Assembly (NCBI GenBank): GCA_963514095.1
Contig: OY741271.1
Coordinates: 875,178 to 939,177 of the forward strand
DNA from: Eutrigla gurnardus
Taxonomy: Eukaryota > Chordata > Actinopteri > Perciformes > Triglidae
Direction: 5' to 3'
DNA length: 64,000 bases
The notes under the pieces are model-generated. The model ran no database searches and was not told where the DNA came from. It saw only the letters and a program-made list of their open reading frames with translations. Shown here one piece after another: positions 59,122 through 64,000 of the stretch; the stretch's first letter is position 1; each line of letters starts with the position of its first letter. The position numbers and the translations under genes were made by a program.

Positions 59122-61496
59122 AGCTTTCCTCCTGCTCCGTTTGTTGCTCCAGTCCACGCTGCTCGCTAACTTGCTAGCGGTTTCCTCCGGCTTGCTTGCT
59201 TTTTCTTTTTATCTCCCAAAGCTGCGGCTCGCTCCTCGTCCTCTCAGCTGTAGTTACAACGCGGTGACGTCACACGTCAAGTTCGCCGCGCTGTTGCGGG
59301 CACTACCGGCGGCGCTGCAAGTACCGGTCCCGTCCAAATGCAATATAGTACCGTTTTAAATGCCTCAGTACCCCCGGTACCAAATTAGTACCGGTATACC
59401 GTGCAACCCTAGTGATGGCCAAATTGCCAAATTTGAGGCTTTAAAACTGCTTTAACACCCCCCCCCCCCCCCCCCCTTGTGTCTCCAGCCTCTCAGGATG
59501 CCCCAGAGCCTTGTACGCAAAGAAGAAGGCCAAATTCCCCACAGAGGACTACCTGAGCACCAAGTTCAGAGCCAGCGATGGTAAGATGGAGTGGAGAGGG
59601 TTTCTGTGTGTACCAAAAACTATACTCATTGTCTTCCAGTGCCCTAAACCACACAGTGGGTGGGTGGATTTGCACATTAATCTCCTCGGTACTTAAAACC
59701 AGCTTGGGATTCATGAACGCAGCGTAAACCTCTGATTTGATCGAAGCATTTGTCTATGTTCATGAATGTCAATCAATCGTAAACTGACAGCGAGCTCCTG
59801 CTGGGCAGCAATTGGCATAAACCCCGCCCATGAACCACCATATAAGGAGGTGGTGAGACAGGGACAGGTCAGTACTCCTGTTAGTAGTGGTGAGACAGGG
59901 ACAGGTCAGTTTTTCTTGTTAGTAGTGGTGAGACAGGGACAGGTCAGTTCTCCTGTCAGTAGTGGTGAGACAGGGACAGGTCAGTTTTTCTTGTTAGTTG
60001 TGGTGAGACAGGGACAGGTCAGTTTTTCTTGTTAGTAGTGGTGAGACAGGGACAGGTCAGTTCTCCTGTCAGTAGTGGTGAGACAGGGACAGGTCAGTAC
60101 TCCTGTTAGTAGTGGTGAGACAGGGACAGGTCAGTTTTTCTTGTTAGTAGTGGTGAGACAGGGACAGGTCAGTTCTCCTGTCAGTAGTGGTGAGACAGGG
60201 ACAGGTCAGTTTTTCTTGTTAGTAGTGGTGAGACAGGGACAGGTCAGTACTCCTGTTAGTAGGGGTGAGACAGGGACAGGTCAGTTTTTTTTGTTAGTAG
60301 TGGTGAGACAGGGACAGGTCAGTACTCCTGTTAGTAGTGGTGAGACAGGGACAGGTCAGTTCTCCTGTTAGTAGTGGTGAGACAGGGACAGGTCAGTACT
60401 CCTGTTAGTAGGGGTGAGACAGGGACAGGTCAGTTTTTTTTGTTAGTAGTGGTGAGACAGGGACAGGTCAGTACTCCTGTTAGTAGTGGTGAGACAGGGA
60501 CAGGTCAGTTCTCCTGTTAGTAGTGGTGAGACAGGGACAGGTCAGTTCTCCTGTTAGTAGTGGTGAGACAGGGACAGGTCAGTTCTCCTGTTAGTAGTGG
60601 CGAGATATTTTATTAGTAGCTACGAAAAGTTCTTACATGTAGGCATTGGCCAATTTGAATATTAAATGTTCTGATTATCTTAGCCATTATCCCGATAATA
60701 TTTAAAATAAGTTATCATTAACAATTAATTCATAAAATTCTAAATCACAAGGTCTCCCTGTGAAATTAAGGCCAAATTAATATATTTTTGTAATAATTAT
60801 TAACTTCTCTACCATGAAAGACCTAGACAGCTTTTTCAAGTCACTTGTGACAACATTTACGGTCATCCCCATAATACCTTCTGCTCAGGTCCTGGCTCAT
60901 GTGGGTTTTCCTTTAAAATCGCAGAACCCAGTCCCTCACCTTGTCTATACTTCTGTTTACTTTTAAAGTTGGGTCTTGCAATGTTCTGTCCATGTTTTTT
61001 TAATTGTATTTCTACCCTTAAAATATTTGTTTGTAAATTGTTAGTTTCTAACTTTGTACAATAATTGTTTTTACCCATTTTCAAAGTGTGCTTCATAAAT
61101 TCATTAGCATTATTATTAGTGGAAATTCGCCAGCATCAACTTATTGTGAGTGTTTTTTTTATCATGATATAATTCTATGGTCCCATCTCTACTTACATGT
61201 GACCAGTCAATACCGCAGTAAATCCTCTAGTTACATTAGAAATGTTTAAAAAAAAAAACTCAATATGATTTAAAATAAACGCCAGCTATATTCTTTATCC
61301 CAAAACAGCAATGAAAATGTAGAGAGCAACTGAAAGACATAGAGACCAGACACTATTTTTTTCTGTCCTAATGTATCTGACTTCTCCTTCAGTTTTAGAC
61401 AACGATGAGGACATCAAGCAGCTCAACAAAGAAATCAACGATCTGAATGAATCCAACAATGAAATGGAGGCTGACATGGTCAACCTGCAGACTCAG
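34342..61496 (+). CDS. myt1: myt1, spliced coding region (19 exons, 3' end beyond window)
   Basis: This is the overall gene model. Nineteen exons join with consistent phases into 1,147 codons starting MSVQGDDKRTRTRSKG. Seven fingers of the form C-x4-C-x4-H-x7-H-x5-C lie near residues 30-54, 543-567, 587-611, 917-941, 961-985, 1009-1033 and 1062-1086. An acidic Glu-rich stretch precedes finger 2, the conserved MYT1 domain lies between fingers 3 and 4, and a coiled coil begins near 1113. Human MYT1 has about 1,120 residues, so most of the protein is here; roughly the last 90-100 residues are outside. In the known family these proteins bind AAGTT-type DNA sites in neural nuclei, recruit Sin3- and LSD1-type corepressors and promote neuronal differentiation. 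MYT1 is preferred over MYT1L because of KMALDEGFG, SETSPKAF and [19 protein letters not shown]. The fish duplicate (a or b) is undetermined. Confidence 0.95.
34615..34930 (+). repeat. unnamed interspersed repeat family, copy 2
   Basis: Shares AACATGAGTTTATGGTCTCA, the CAGCATGATGTTCATTTAGT block and GCAGGGGATGCTTTGGG with copy 1. It is shorter at the 3' end. Confidence 0.8.
35809..36040 (-). repeat. tRNA-derived SINE with L2-like tail
   Basis: On the minus strand it starts TAGCTCAGGATGTAGAG (box A-like) and has GGTTCAATCC (box B, 35985-35994). It ends GTAAAGCGCTTTGGATAAAA then GCGCTATATAAATGAGG, a tail shared with fish L2-type LINEs. This is a SINE, not a tRNA gene. Confidence 0.8.
36041..37296. 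other. myt1 intron 1, nothing else recognised
   Basis: Mostly AT-rich sequence without repeats I recognise. The last 50 bases are pyrimidine-rich before the exon at 37297. Confidence 0.5.
37297..37327 (+). CDS. myt1: myt1 coding exon 2 (VPIELVGQEL)
   Basis: A 31-base micro-exon between CCCCTCAG and GTAAGG, entering in phase 1 and leaving in phase 2. VPIELVGQEL matches the spacing of MYT1L VPVEPAIQEL before finger 1, which supports so short an exon. Confidence 0.9.
37830..38020. promoter_or_regulatory. myt1: candidate intronic enhancer with octamer
   Basis: Repeat-free AT-rich block with a perfect octamer ATGCAAAT (37907-37914), several TAAT cores, GGACAATTGG-like TAATTGG and CATTTTTTAATAAG. 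POU and homeodomain sites suit a neural gene intron, but activity is inferred only. Confidence 0.3.
38355..38417 (+). CDS. myt1: myt1 coding exon 3 (first part of zinc finger 1)
   Basis: Encodes CPTPGCSGSGHISGRYSRHR after a split Ser codon. Cys30, Cys35, His40 and His48 are four of the five ligand-type positions; the last Cys is in the next exon. Flanked by ATCCAG and GTAGGG, phase 2 to 2. Confidence 0.97.
39188..39280. repeat. (CT)n/(TA)n microsatellite in intron 3
   Basis: CT run at 39218-39243 followed by CTATAT-type repeats to 39280. Confidence 0.85.
39846..40174 (+). CDS. myt1: myt1 coding exon 4 (end of finger 1, basic NLS-like and acidic region)
   Basis: Begins SILGCPIARKRR, completing finger 1 (Cys54) and giving a basic ARKRR patch. 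Then come Glu/Gln-rich sequence and ASKRKSHPLKMALDEGFG, the segment that best marks this as MYT1 (human KRKSHPLKLALDEGYG). The rest is Glu-rich (EEEMQMEEEEEG). Acceptor CCCATTAG, donor GAAG|GTGAGC, phase 1 out. It may hold a nuclear localisation signal. Confidence 0.95.
40381..40930 (+). repeat. unnamed interspersed repeat family, copy 3
   Basis: The most complete copy, from GGCCACCATGGGGGCACCTC to CTTCTTATATACTGTCTTTG, about 550 bp, filling half of the intron between exons 4 and 5. Confidence 0.8.
41221..42336 (+). CDS. myt1: myt1 coding exon 5 (long acidic exon with SPL repeats)
   Basis: A 1,116-base exon, residues about 160-532. It begins DKECVIIEPELG and contains NSLLHLSRLSNN (family form SLLNLG), then long Glu-rich runs. 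An 11-residue repeat RASPLEDYNSH and variants (residues 356-415) follows, then VSPDIIEVRSDRSEE and an Asp-rich run. RSTVTDESEMFDITRGNLGL and LEQAIALKAEQVK are strongly conserved MYT1 signatures. Sumoylation-type motifs (VKEE, IKEE, VKAE) are present. Acceptor TTCCATAG, donor AAAG|GTAGGG. The acidic region and repeats vary most in the family. Confidence 0.95.
42385..43030. repeat. 35-bp minisatellite beside exon 5
   Basis: Units of TAGCATCACATGGTAGTGAT then GTTTAGTAGCTGCGT occur at 42390-42445 and 42785-43030, about eight in all. The two parts are separated by about 330 bp of AT-rich sequence. The array starts only about 50 bases after the exon 5 donor. Confidence 0.9.
43031..43931. other. rest of intron 5, nothing recognised
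   Basis: Short unsupported frames only. A pyrimidine tract with CTCTCTCCAG leads into exon 6. Confidence 0.5.
43932..44066 (+). CDS. myt1: myt1 coding exon 6 (complete zinc finger 2)
   Basis: Encodes ESSRPEKREIK then finger 2 (Cys543, Cys548, His553, His561, Cys567; [20 protein letters not shown]) and CPHKDRIPPE. Finger 2 lies whole in one exon, unlike fingers 1, 3, 4, 5 and 7. Phase 1 in and out. GLYPHHRSLSGCPHKDR is nearly invariant among vertebrate MYT1 and MYT1L. Fingers 2 and 3 form one DNA-binding cluster. Confidence 0.97.
44281..45169 (-). mobile_element. hAT transposon with perfect 8-bp target duplication
   Basis: Ends TAGGGGTGTGACGA and TCGTCACACCCCTA are inverted, and ATGTCCAT flanks both sides (44273-44280 and 45170-45177). 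The minus strand carries a decayed transposase piece. Length is 889 bp, too short for an autonomous copy. Confidence 0.93.
44743..45066 (-). pseudogene. hAT (ZBED-like) transposase fragment
   Basis: The minus strand reads VTDNARNMDVAVRDAGLKSH, then CFAHTINLATQAGL, VPRVARLLGRMRRVTAFFHR and LARYLEQQAAIAA. These are characteristic segments of the catalytic and insertion region of hAT/ZBED-type transposases. A frameshift near 45070 separates an upstream VTDWELKKP piece, and the expected segment before LARYLEQQ is shortened. It is not functional. Confidence 0.85.
45178..45711. other. rest of intron 6, nothing recognised
   Basis: Unique-looking AT-rich sequence with no gene. Confidence 0.5.
45712..45802 (+). 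CDS. myt1: myt1 coding exon 7 (first part of zinc finger 3)
   Basis: ILAMHENVLK then [20 protein letters not shown] (Cys587, Cys592, His597, His605), with flanks CTCCTCAG and GTATTC, phase 1 to 2. The NSNRNTHR loop is specific to finger 3 of MYT1 and MYT1L. Confidence 0.97.
45999..46115 (+). CDS. myt1: myt1 coding exon 8 (end of finger 3 and linker)
   Basis: SLSGCPIAAAEKLSKGHDKQ completes finger 3 (Cys611) and opens the linker to the MYT1 domain; it ends SPNDRVLR. Flanks CCCTCCAG and GTGAGC, phase 2 to 2. Confidence 0.96.
46490..46668 (+). repeat. unnamed interspersed repeat family, copy 4 (3' half)
   Basis: Contains GCTCCTCCACAGTCCAAATA, TCCAAGATGGCAACGGCCAA and TTCTTATACACAGTCTTTGG. The 5' half is absent. 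Confidence 0.75.
46669..48197. other. rest of intron 8, possible conserved block
   Basis: 46920-47230 is repeat-free with ATTTTAATTAGTAGTGC and GATAAGCTAATTATGCAAG (homeodomain-like sites). A CT-rich stretch at 47730-47830 and an AT/CT-rich run precede exon 9. No gene. Confidence 0.4.
48198..48412 (+). CDS. myt1: myt1 coding exon 9 (MYT1 domain, first part)
   Basis: RPMCFVKQLEVPQYGSYRPN then NLAKELEKYSKVSFDYASFD and APKMPTSETSPKAF. SETSPKAF favours MYT1; MYT1L has a different sequence there. Acceptor TCCCACAG. The donor A|GTAGGA at 48413 is chosen because it alone keeps phase with exon 10; the nearby AAG|GTTTTT at 48421 would break the frame. Confidence 0.95.
48544..48731 (+). CDS. myt1: myt1 coding exon 10 (MYT1 domain, second part)
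   Basis: TKPSFPKSLSPSLSLHGYGK is a Ser-rich insert compared with human MYT1. It is followed by DYSHDAEAAHMAATAILNLS and TRCWEKPENLSTKAQNK, the most conserved part of the domain. Acceptor CGTACAG. The donor AAG|GTCAAC is weak, so the exact 3' border is the least certain in the gene; phase 0 agrees with exon 11. Confidence 0.9.
48890..49345. repeat. CT-rich tracts in intron 10
   Basis: C/T-rich sequence at 48860-48975 and a pure CT run at 49286-49342. Confidence 0.85.
49380..50700. promoter_or_regulatory. myt1: repeat-free part of intron 10, candidate enhancer region
   Basis: More than 1.2 kb without recognisable repeats in a repeat-dense locus. Homeodomain-like clusters are GGGTAATTAAATTAATCACA (50152-50171), CAATTAGTGTATTAGTTAG near 50248 and ATTAATG near 49545; TATTCATGTAGCC lies near 50630. 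Inference only. Confidence 0.3.
50698..50806. repeat. GTTGGAGGGTTAACGGTG minisatellite
   Basis: About five units of about 19-20 bp with GGAGGGTTAA as the constant core. Confidence 0.85.
50908..51065 (-). repeat. truncated tRNA-derived SINE
   Basis: CCATCCGTCCATCATCTACG, GCCGATCCCAGCTAACATTG and CATTCACACCTACG match the tail part of the 5738-6105 SINE in minus orientation. The tRNA-like head is missing. Confidence 0.8.
51144..51395 (+). CDS. myt1: myt1 coding exon 11 (MYT1 domain, third part)
   Basis: GLPIEVDENGTLDLSMKKPI, a strongly conserved VDENGTLDLSM core, then Ser-rich sequence, EEWEGPLDYTKPNRQREEE (family DEWDRPLDYTKPSRLREEE) and MDE. IKRE is a sumoylation-type motif. Acceptor TTCTTTAG, donor GAG|GTTCGT, phase 0 in and out. 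Confidence 0.95.
51396..52490. other. part of intron 11, nothing recognised
   Basis: AT-rich sequence without gene or repeat that I recognise. Confidence 0.5.
52499..53519. mobile_element. hAT element with perfect 8-bp target duplication, nested repeats inside
   Basis: TAGTGATG at the left and CATCACTA at the right; GCATCAGC flanks both sides (52491-52498 and 53520-53527). GAGGCTTC-type sequence lies just inside each end. The interior has a SINE fragment (52676-52755, minus) and three partial copies of a tRNA-like unit (52850, 52983 and 53155 onward) with CATTATTATTAT spacers. No transposase was found. Confidence 0.85.
52840..53240 (+). repeat. three tandem tRNA-like units
   Basis: GGTGTAGTGGTTAGGAAG (52990) and GGTGTAGTGGCTAAGAAC (53165) resemble box A. 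GTTCAAATCCAAG (52869 and 53038) and CGTTCAAATCCAGG (53209) resemble box B. Spacing is about 170 bp. They look like tandem SINE heads, not tRNA genes, because no cloverleaf closes. Confidence 0.6.
53594..54404. mobile_element. 811-bp element with 18-bp perfect inverted ends
   Basis: GGGTGCAGTCGAATAGTC (53594-53611) and GACTATTCGACTGCACCC (54387-54404). TCCTAACTCCTATTCC repeats lie near the left end. The interior has no clear protein and the superfamily is unknown. Confidence 0.8.
54602..54756 (+). CDS. myt1: myt1 coding exon 12 (linker before finger 4)
   Basis: MEHTGQSFVSSDAEDCDMMQ then EERKYPGEVTTPGFKVKFLP and KDSKKELL. EERKYPGEVT and SKKELL are conserved in MYT1. Acceptor TTTTTTTAG, donor CTC|TC|GTGAGT leaving two bases of the Ser codon (phase 2). 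Confidence 0.95.
54775..55681. other. intron 12; a 30-bp perfect palindrome
   Basis: ATGCTAACATGCTAACATG repeats near 54796-54885 are of a type common in fish. A perfect palindrome TAATGGATCC...GGATCCATTA lies at 55335-55364. Nothing coding. Confidence 0.5.
55682..55744 (+). CDS. myt1: myt1 coding exon 13 (first part of zinc finger 4)
   Basis: [20 protein letters not shown] (Cys917, Cys922, His927, His935) after a split Ser. Flanks CTCTCCAG and GTATGC, phase 2 to 2. Fingers 4-7 form the C-terminal DNA-binding cluster. Confidence 0.97.
56146..56214 (+). CDS. myt1: myt1 coding exon 14 (end of finger 4, linker)
   Basis: SLSGCPLADKSLRSLMAAHT then PELK; completes finger 4 with Cys941. Flanks TCTCTCAG and GTATGT, phase 2 to 2. 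Confidence 0.97.
56677..56739 (+). CDS. myt1: myt1 coding exon 15 (first part of zinc finger 5)
   Basis: Finger 5 is identical at the protein level to finger 4 in this exon ([20 protein letters not shown]) although the DNA differs, showing strong selection. Flanks TCTCCCAG and GTAACA, phase 2 to 2. Confidence 0.97.
56780..56850. repeat. C-run and (CA)n
   Basis: C-run at 56780-56791 then CA repeats with interruptions to about 56850. Confidence 0.9.
57107..57187 (+). CDS. myt1: myt1 coding exon 16 (end of finger 5, linker)
   Basis: SISGCPRAKKSGIKTPTKDN then QEDSELLK. Cys985 closes finger 5; Ile replaces the usual Leu of SLSGC. Flanks GTTTTCAG and GTTCGT, phase 2 to 2. Confidence 0.96.
57267..57330. 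repeat. (GA)n microsatellite
   Basis: About 31 GA units, 80 bases after the exon 16 donor. Confidence 0.95.
57819..58040 (+). CDS. myt1: myt1 coding exon 17 (finger 6 complete, finger 7 first part)
   Basis: Finger 6 CPVPGCDSLGHISGKYATHR with Cys1033 lies whole in this exon; DSLG departs from the usual VGLG or DGQG. Then ARRQKEGLLNGTPFNWKAFK and TEGPT, and finger 7 [20 protein letters not shown]. HANG is the MYT1 form (MYT1L has HVSG). Flanks CCCTGCAG and GTGAGC, phase 2 to 2. Confidence 0.97.
58247..58290. repeat. (CA)n microsatellite
   Basis: About 21 CA units. Confidence 0.95.
58305..59455 (+). repeat. unnamed interspersed repeat family, copy 5, split by a hAT insertion
   Basis: AATTTATGGTCTCAATCTCT to TCCAAGATGGTGATGGC before the hAT, and CCAAATTGCCAAATTTGAGG after it, match the continuous order in copies 3 and 4. 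Confidence 0.8.
58428..59411 (-). mobile_element. hAT transposon with perfect 8-bp target duplication and decayed BED finger
   Basis: TAGTGTTGTCACGATACC at the left and GGTATACCGTGCAACCCTA at the right are inverted; GTGATGGC flanks both (58420-58427 and 59412-59419). On the minus strand near 58780-58960, SAIWPYFSLK, KRCLKTCMANGGNTSD and LAKHLKDKPPDLH can be read in different frames. This is a frameshifted BED zinc finger of a ZBED-type transposase. A CT microsatellite fills 59039-59118. Confidence 0.9.
59456..59476. repeat. poly-C run beside exon 18
   Basis: About 20 C just before the TTGTGTCTCCAG acceptor, extending its pyrimidine tract. Confidence 0.9.
59489..59580 (+). CDS. myt1: myt1 coding exon 18 (end of finger 7)
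   Basis: SLSGCPRALYAKKKAKFPTE then DYLSTKFRASD. Cys1086 closes finger 7, and the basic AKKKAK stretch follows as in the family. Flanks GTCTCCAG and GTAAGA, phase 2 to 1. Confidence 0.96.
59850..60605. repeat. 37-bp minisatellite, block 3, inside myt1 intron 18
   Basis: About 20 units with the same GTGAGACAGGGACAGGTCAG core as the 8-12 kb arrays, more uniform here. A two-to-three-unit pattern alternates AGTTTTTCTTGTTAGTAG and AGTACTCCTGTTAGTAG. Confidence 0.95.
60606..61392. other. rest of intron 18, nothing recognised
   Basis: AT-rich unique-looking sequence ending in CTTCTCCTTCAG. Confidence 0.5.
61393..61496 (+). CDS. myt1: myt1 coding exon 19 (start of C-terminal coiled coil)
   Basis: VLDNDEDIKQLNKEINDLNE then SNNEMEADMVNLQTQ, with a heptad-like pattern, matching the family coiled coil (human [20 protein letters not shown]). 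Flanks CTCCTTCAG and CAG|GTGTGT, phase 0 out. In the family the coiled coil and tail continue for about 90-100 residues; they must lie beyond base 64000. Confidence 0.96.
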
Positions 61497-61589
61497 GTGT
61501 GTTTTTATTTTCATTTAATTTTAACCTCTAAATCAGTGAACATGACTTGATTTTACTGAATGTAGTCACATGTGAGACTTTGAGGGACA

Positions 61590-61935
61590 GGGACTTTAGA
61601 CAGATGGACTTTAAACTGACAGACCGCAGATGGACTTAAGACAGACAGACAAGAGATGGACATTAGACAGACAGACAGGAGATGGACTTTAAACTGACAG
61701 ACAGCAGATGGACTTAAGACAGACAGACAGGAGATGGACATTAGACAGACAGACAGGAGATGGACTTTAGACTGACAGACAGGAGATGGACTTTAGACAG
61801 ACAGACAGGAGATGGACTTTAAACTGACAGACAGGAGATGGACTTTAGACAGACAGACATGATATGGAATTTAGACGGACAGATAGACAGGAGATGGACT
61901 TTAGACAGACAGACAGGAGATGGACTTTAAACTTC
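61590..61935. repeat. GACAGACAGGAGATGGACTT minisatellite
   Basis: Nine or so units of about 36-40 bp built on (GACA)n plus GGAGATGGACTTTAAACT. Confidence 0.9.
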
Positions 61936-62002
61936 TCCCTGGCCCGGCAGTCAGACTGGGCCAGTTTAATACTGTCAATTTAGAGGGGGGATGCCAACGG
62001 CC

Positions 62003-63245
62003 GGTTAGTAGTGTTCAGTAGAGTCCAGTAGAGGTCAGTAGTGTTCAGTAGAGTCCAGTAGATCTCAGTAATGTACAGTATAGTCCAGTAGAGCGTATTA
62101 ATGTTCAGAAGAGCACACTAGACGTCAGTAGTGTCCAGTAGAGTCCAGTCGAGCTTAGTAGTGTTCAGAAGAGCGCATTGGAGGCACAGGCCACACACAC
62201 CCTTTTTCCACCAACGCGAACCTAGTTCAAGAACCGGGCCGGTGCCCGTGCTGGTTCGGAGTTGGTTCAACTTGCGAACCTTCTGAGAACCTGTTTGCGT
62301 TTCCACCAGCTAGAGAGCCCAGAGAGCCACGTCATTACGTCACTGTACACGTCTGAGGTTTCCCCGCAGTGCTAATTTCAAGCATAGCAGACATGTCTCT
62401 TCAGAAAAAGTGTTTATTTTGGCAAATAATACAATAACAATAAAATACACAAAAAACTAAAATCACAATTTTTTTTTTTTAAAGAATAGAGCAGTGTGTG
62501 ATCAATATCAATGATCAGAGTGTTTGATGTTTAGTCATCTGCAGGTTGGACCTCCGTTCAATATCGTCGATGTCCGACAGCTCTACAAACAAAAACCAGA
62601 GAAGAGCGGTTTAATCACTTGTCCACAACACTGTGAACACAGATGTTAAGTCACGTTGGTAGTTGGTAACGTTTAGTGAGCCAACTACGGCAGTCAGAAA
62701 GTGGCACGCTAACGTTGTTGTTAGCAATATCACGTTAGCTGGCTAGCTAGCCGGTCAGCTTACATTACCCGAAGAAGCATGGCCACTAGTTGCTGCTGAT
62801 GTGAACGTAATCACTAGCTAGGTAAACTAAACAGAAATGTGTCGTTGGTTTGCAACGAGGTGAAACATTTTAAAAGTTAAACCTACCGGGAACAGTAACG
62901 TTTGTAAAACTCCACAGCAGCATATTTTACCCCGTCGCCTCGAGCGTTAACCCCGCCCCCAGCCCCTGACGTAGGTTTGCGAACGGTTCTAGACCAGCAA
63001 AGAGTTGGTGCCGCTGAGAGCCGGTTCTTTGTCTGTGGAAACAGGAAGAACTGGTTCACGATTAGGCGCCGGCTCCGAACCAGCCCTCAAAATGCCTCGG
63101 TGGAAAAGGGGCATCACAGTAGTCCAGTAGAACTTAGTAGTGTCCAATAGAGTCCCATAGAGCTTATTCTTGTTCAGACTGACGCAGTATAGCTCACTAG
63201 TTTTCAGCAGAGCTCAGTAGTGTTCAGTAAAACCCAGAGAGCTCA
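62003..63245. repeat. AGTAGAGTCCAGTAGAG minisatellite, split by an element
   Basis: TAGTGTTCAGTAGAGTCCAG units at 62005-62175 and again at 63117-63245, interrupted by the Harbinger-like element. Confidence 0.8.
62201..63111. mobile_element. PIF/Harbinger-like non-autonomous element
   Basis: CCTTTTTCCACC at the left and GGTGGAAAAGGGG at the right are inverted, and GCTGGTTCGGAG is mirrored by CTCCGAACCAGC inside. Ends and interior fit fish Harbinger-type elements as I recall them. No clear TTA or TAA target duplication, so the family call is tentative. Confidence 0.6.
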
Positions 63246-64000
63246 GTGGACTGAATGTAGAATTAATGTAGACTGAATATAGACCTAATGTAGACTGAAT
63301 ACAGGCTGAATGTAGACTGAATATAGGCTGAATGTAGGCTGAAAATAGACTGAATGTAGACCTAATGTAGACTGAATACAGGCTGAATGTAGACTGAATG
63401 CAGGCTGAATGTAGACTGAATGAGTGGGTTGGATGGTCCTCCTATCAATTCGCAGACTGAGACACCTCCATATTCTAATTTACAAGGCAATCTTAGGTTT
63501 TTTTCCTTCTTACCTTTTGTCCTACATTAACCGAAGTAATGCGGGTACTTACAATCTTCGGTCTCAGGATTTGTTCTTGCTGTCTGTCCCTAAAGTCAGA
63601 ACTGAACTGGGAAAGAAGCTTTTAGATTTGCTGCTCCTTCTGCCTGGAACATATTACAAAACTTTGAAGCAAAATGAATTGGTCTCGTTGAACTCTTTTA
63701 AGGTGAAATTGGATGACTTGGAGGGCAGAAACATCTGGTTGTAGTTGTTTTGCCTGAGGCTTTTTATTACTGTAGCTGACCTTCAAATGTTGCTGTTTTT
63801 GTGTCTTTAATGTTTGTGTTTTAGTTGTGTGTATGTATGATAATGCTGCTGCCTGTCTTGACCAGGACACTCTTGTAAAAGAGATTTTTAATCTCAATGA
63901 GTCTTTTCCTGGTTAAATAAAGGTTAAAAAAAAAAAAAAAAAAAAGTAGGCTGAATGTAGACATAATGTAGGCTGAATGCAGGCTGAATGTAGGCTGAAT
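63246..64000. repeat. 12-bp minisatellite (GACTGAATGTAG), split by a LINE
   Basis: About 14 units at 63246-63422 with GACTGAATATAG and GGCTGAATGTAG variants, resuming at 63946 and running off the window. Confidence 0.9.
63424..63945 (+). mobile_element. non-LTR retrotransposon (LINE) 3' end
   Basis: An open frame 63424-63744 includes HILIYKAILGFFPSYL, YNLRSQDLFLLSVPKVRTEL and LVSLNSFKVKL, the C-terminal region typical of fish LINE ORF2 proteins. The 3' UTR has TTTTTAATCTCAATGAGTC, then TTCCTGGTTAAATAAAGGTT and a 19-base A tail. It is a 5'-truncated copy. Confidence 0.85.

Noticed and set aside
59766..60371. Open frames with VRQGQVS repeats
   Set aside because: Produced by the 37-bp minisatellite; no independent coding evidence.
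34342..61496. Identification as myt1l or st18
   Set aside because: Segments after finger 1, SETSPKAF and finger 7 HANG fit MYT1 better; ST18 also lacks the first finger.

Overview
The window is a piece of a vertebrate, almost certainly teleost fish, chromosome. The reasons are a split gene with GT-AG introns, long CA/GT, CT and GACA microsatellites, tRNA-derived SINEs with fish-type tails, and many hAT, Kolobok-like and Harbinger-like DNA transposon remnants. The species cannot be named from sequence alone.

One host gene is clearly recognisable. It lies on the + strand and is the fish orthologue of MYT1 (myelin transcription factor 1, a neural CCHHC zinc-finger transcription factor). I traced 19 coding exons from an ATG at 34342 to 61496. 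All splice phases agree, giving 1,147 codons with seven CCHHC fingers, an acidic region, the conserved MYT1 domain and the start of the C-terminal coiled coil. The last coding exons lie beyond the right edge. MYT1 is preferred over MYT1L or ST18 because of the segments after finger 1, around residues 640-720 and between fingers 6 and 7. Which fish duplicate (myt1a or myt1b) it is cannot be told. A CCAAT/GC-box promoter-like region with a short coding exon (20220-20510) and a second upstream exon (27817-27923) join in phase to the first main exon. They could add 44 residues to the N-terminus.

Layout: 1-20 kb holds no recognised host gene and is dominated by repeats. These include a TIR element (265-1701), a Kolobok-like element (3144-4033), tandem SINEs (5.4-6.1 kb), a 37-bp minisatellite filling much of 8-12.2 kb, and a 15-bp minisatellite (14.5-15.4 kb). 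20-34 kb is the presumed 5' part of myt1, with large introns and nested repeats. 34-61.5 kb carries the coding exons, with introns full of transposons: three hAT copies with perfect 8-bp target duplications, five copies of one unnamed interspersed repeat, and a second block of the 37-bp minisatellite. 61.5-64 kb is the last visible intron, with minisatellites interrupted by a Harbinger-like element and a LINE 3' end.

No wholly new system stands out. The most interesting signals are the possible alternative myt1 N-terminus, an in-frame 11-residue repeat in exon 5, the same 37-bp minisatellite in two blocks about 48 kb apart, and a MITE whose own internal sequence has expanded into a tandem array.
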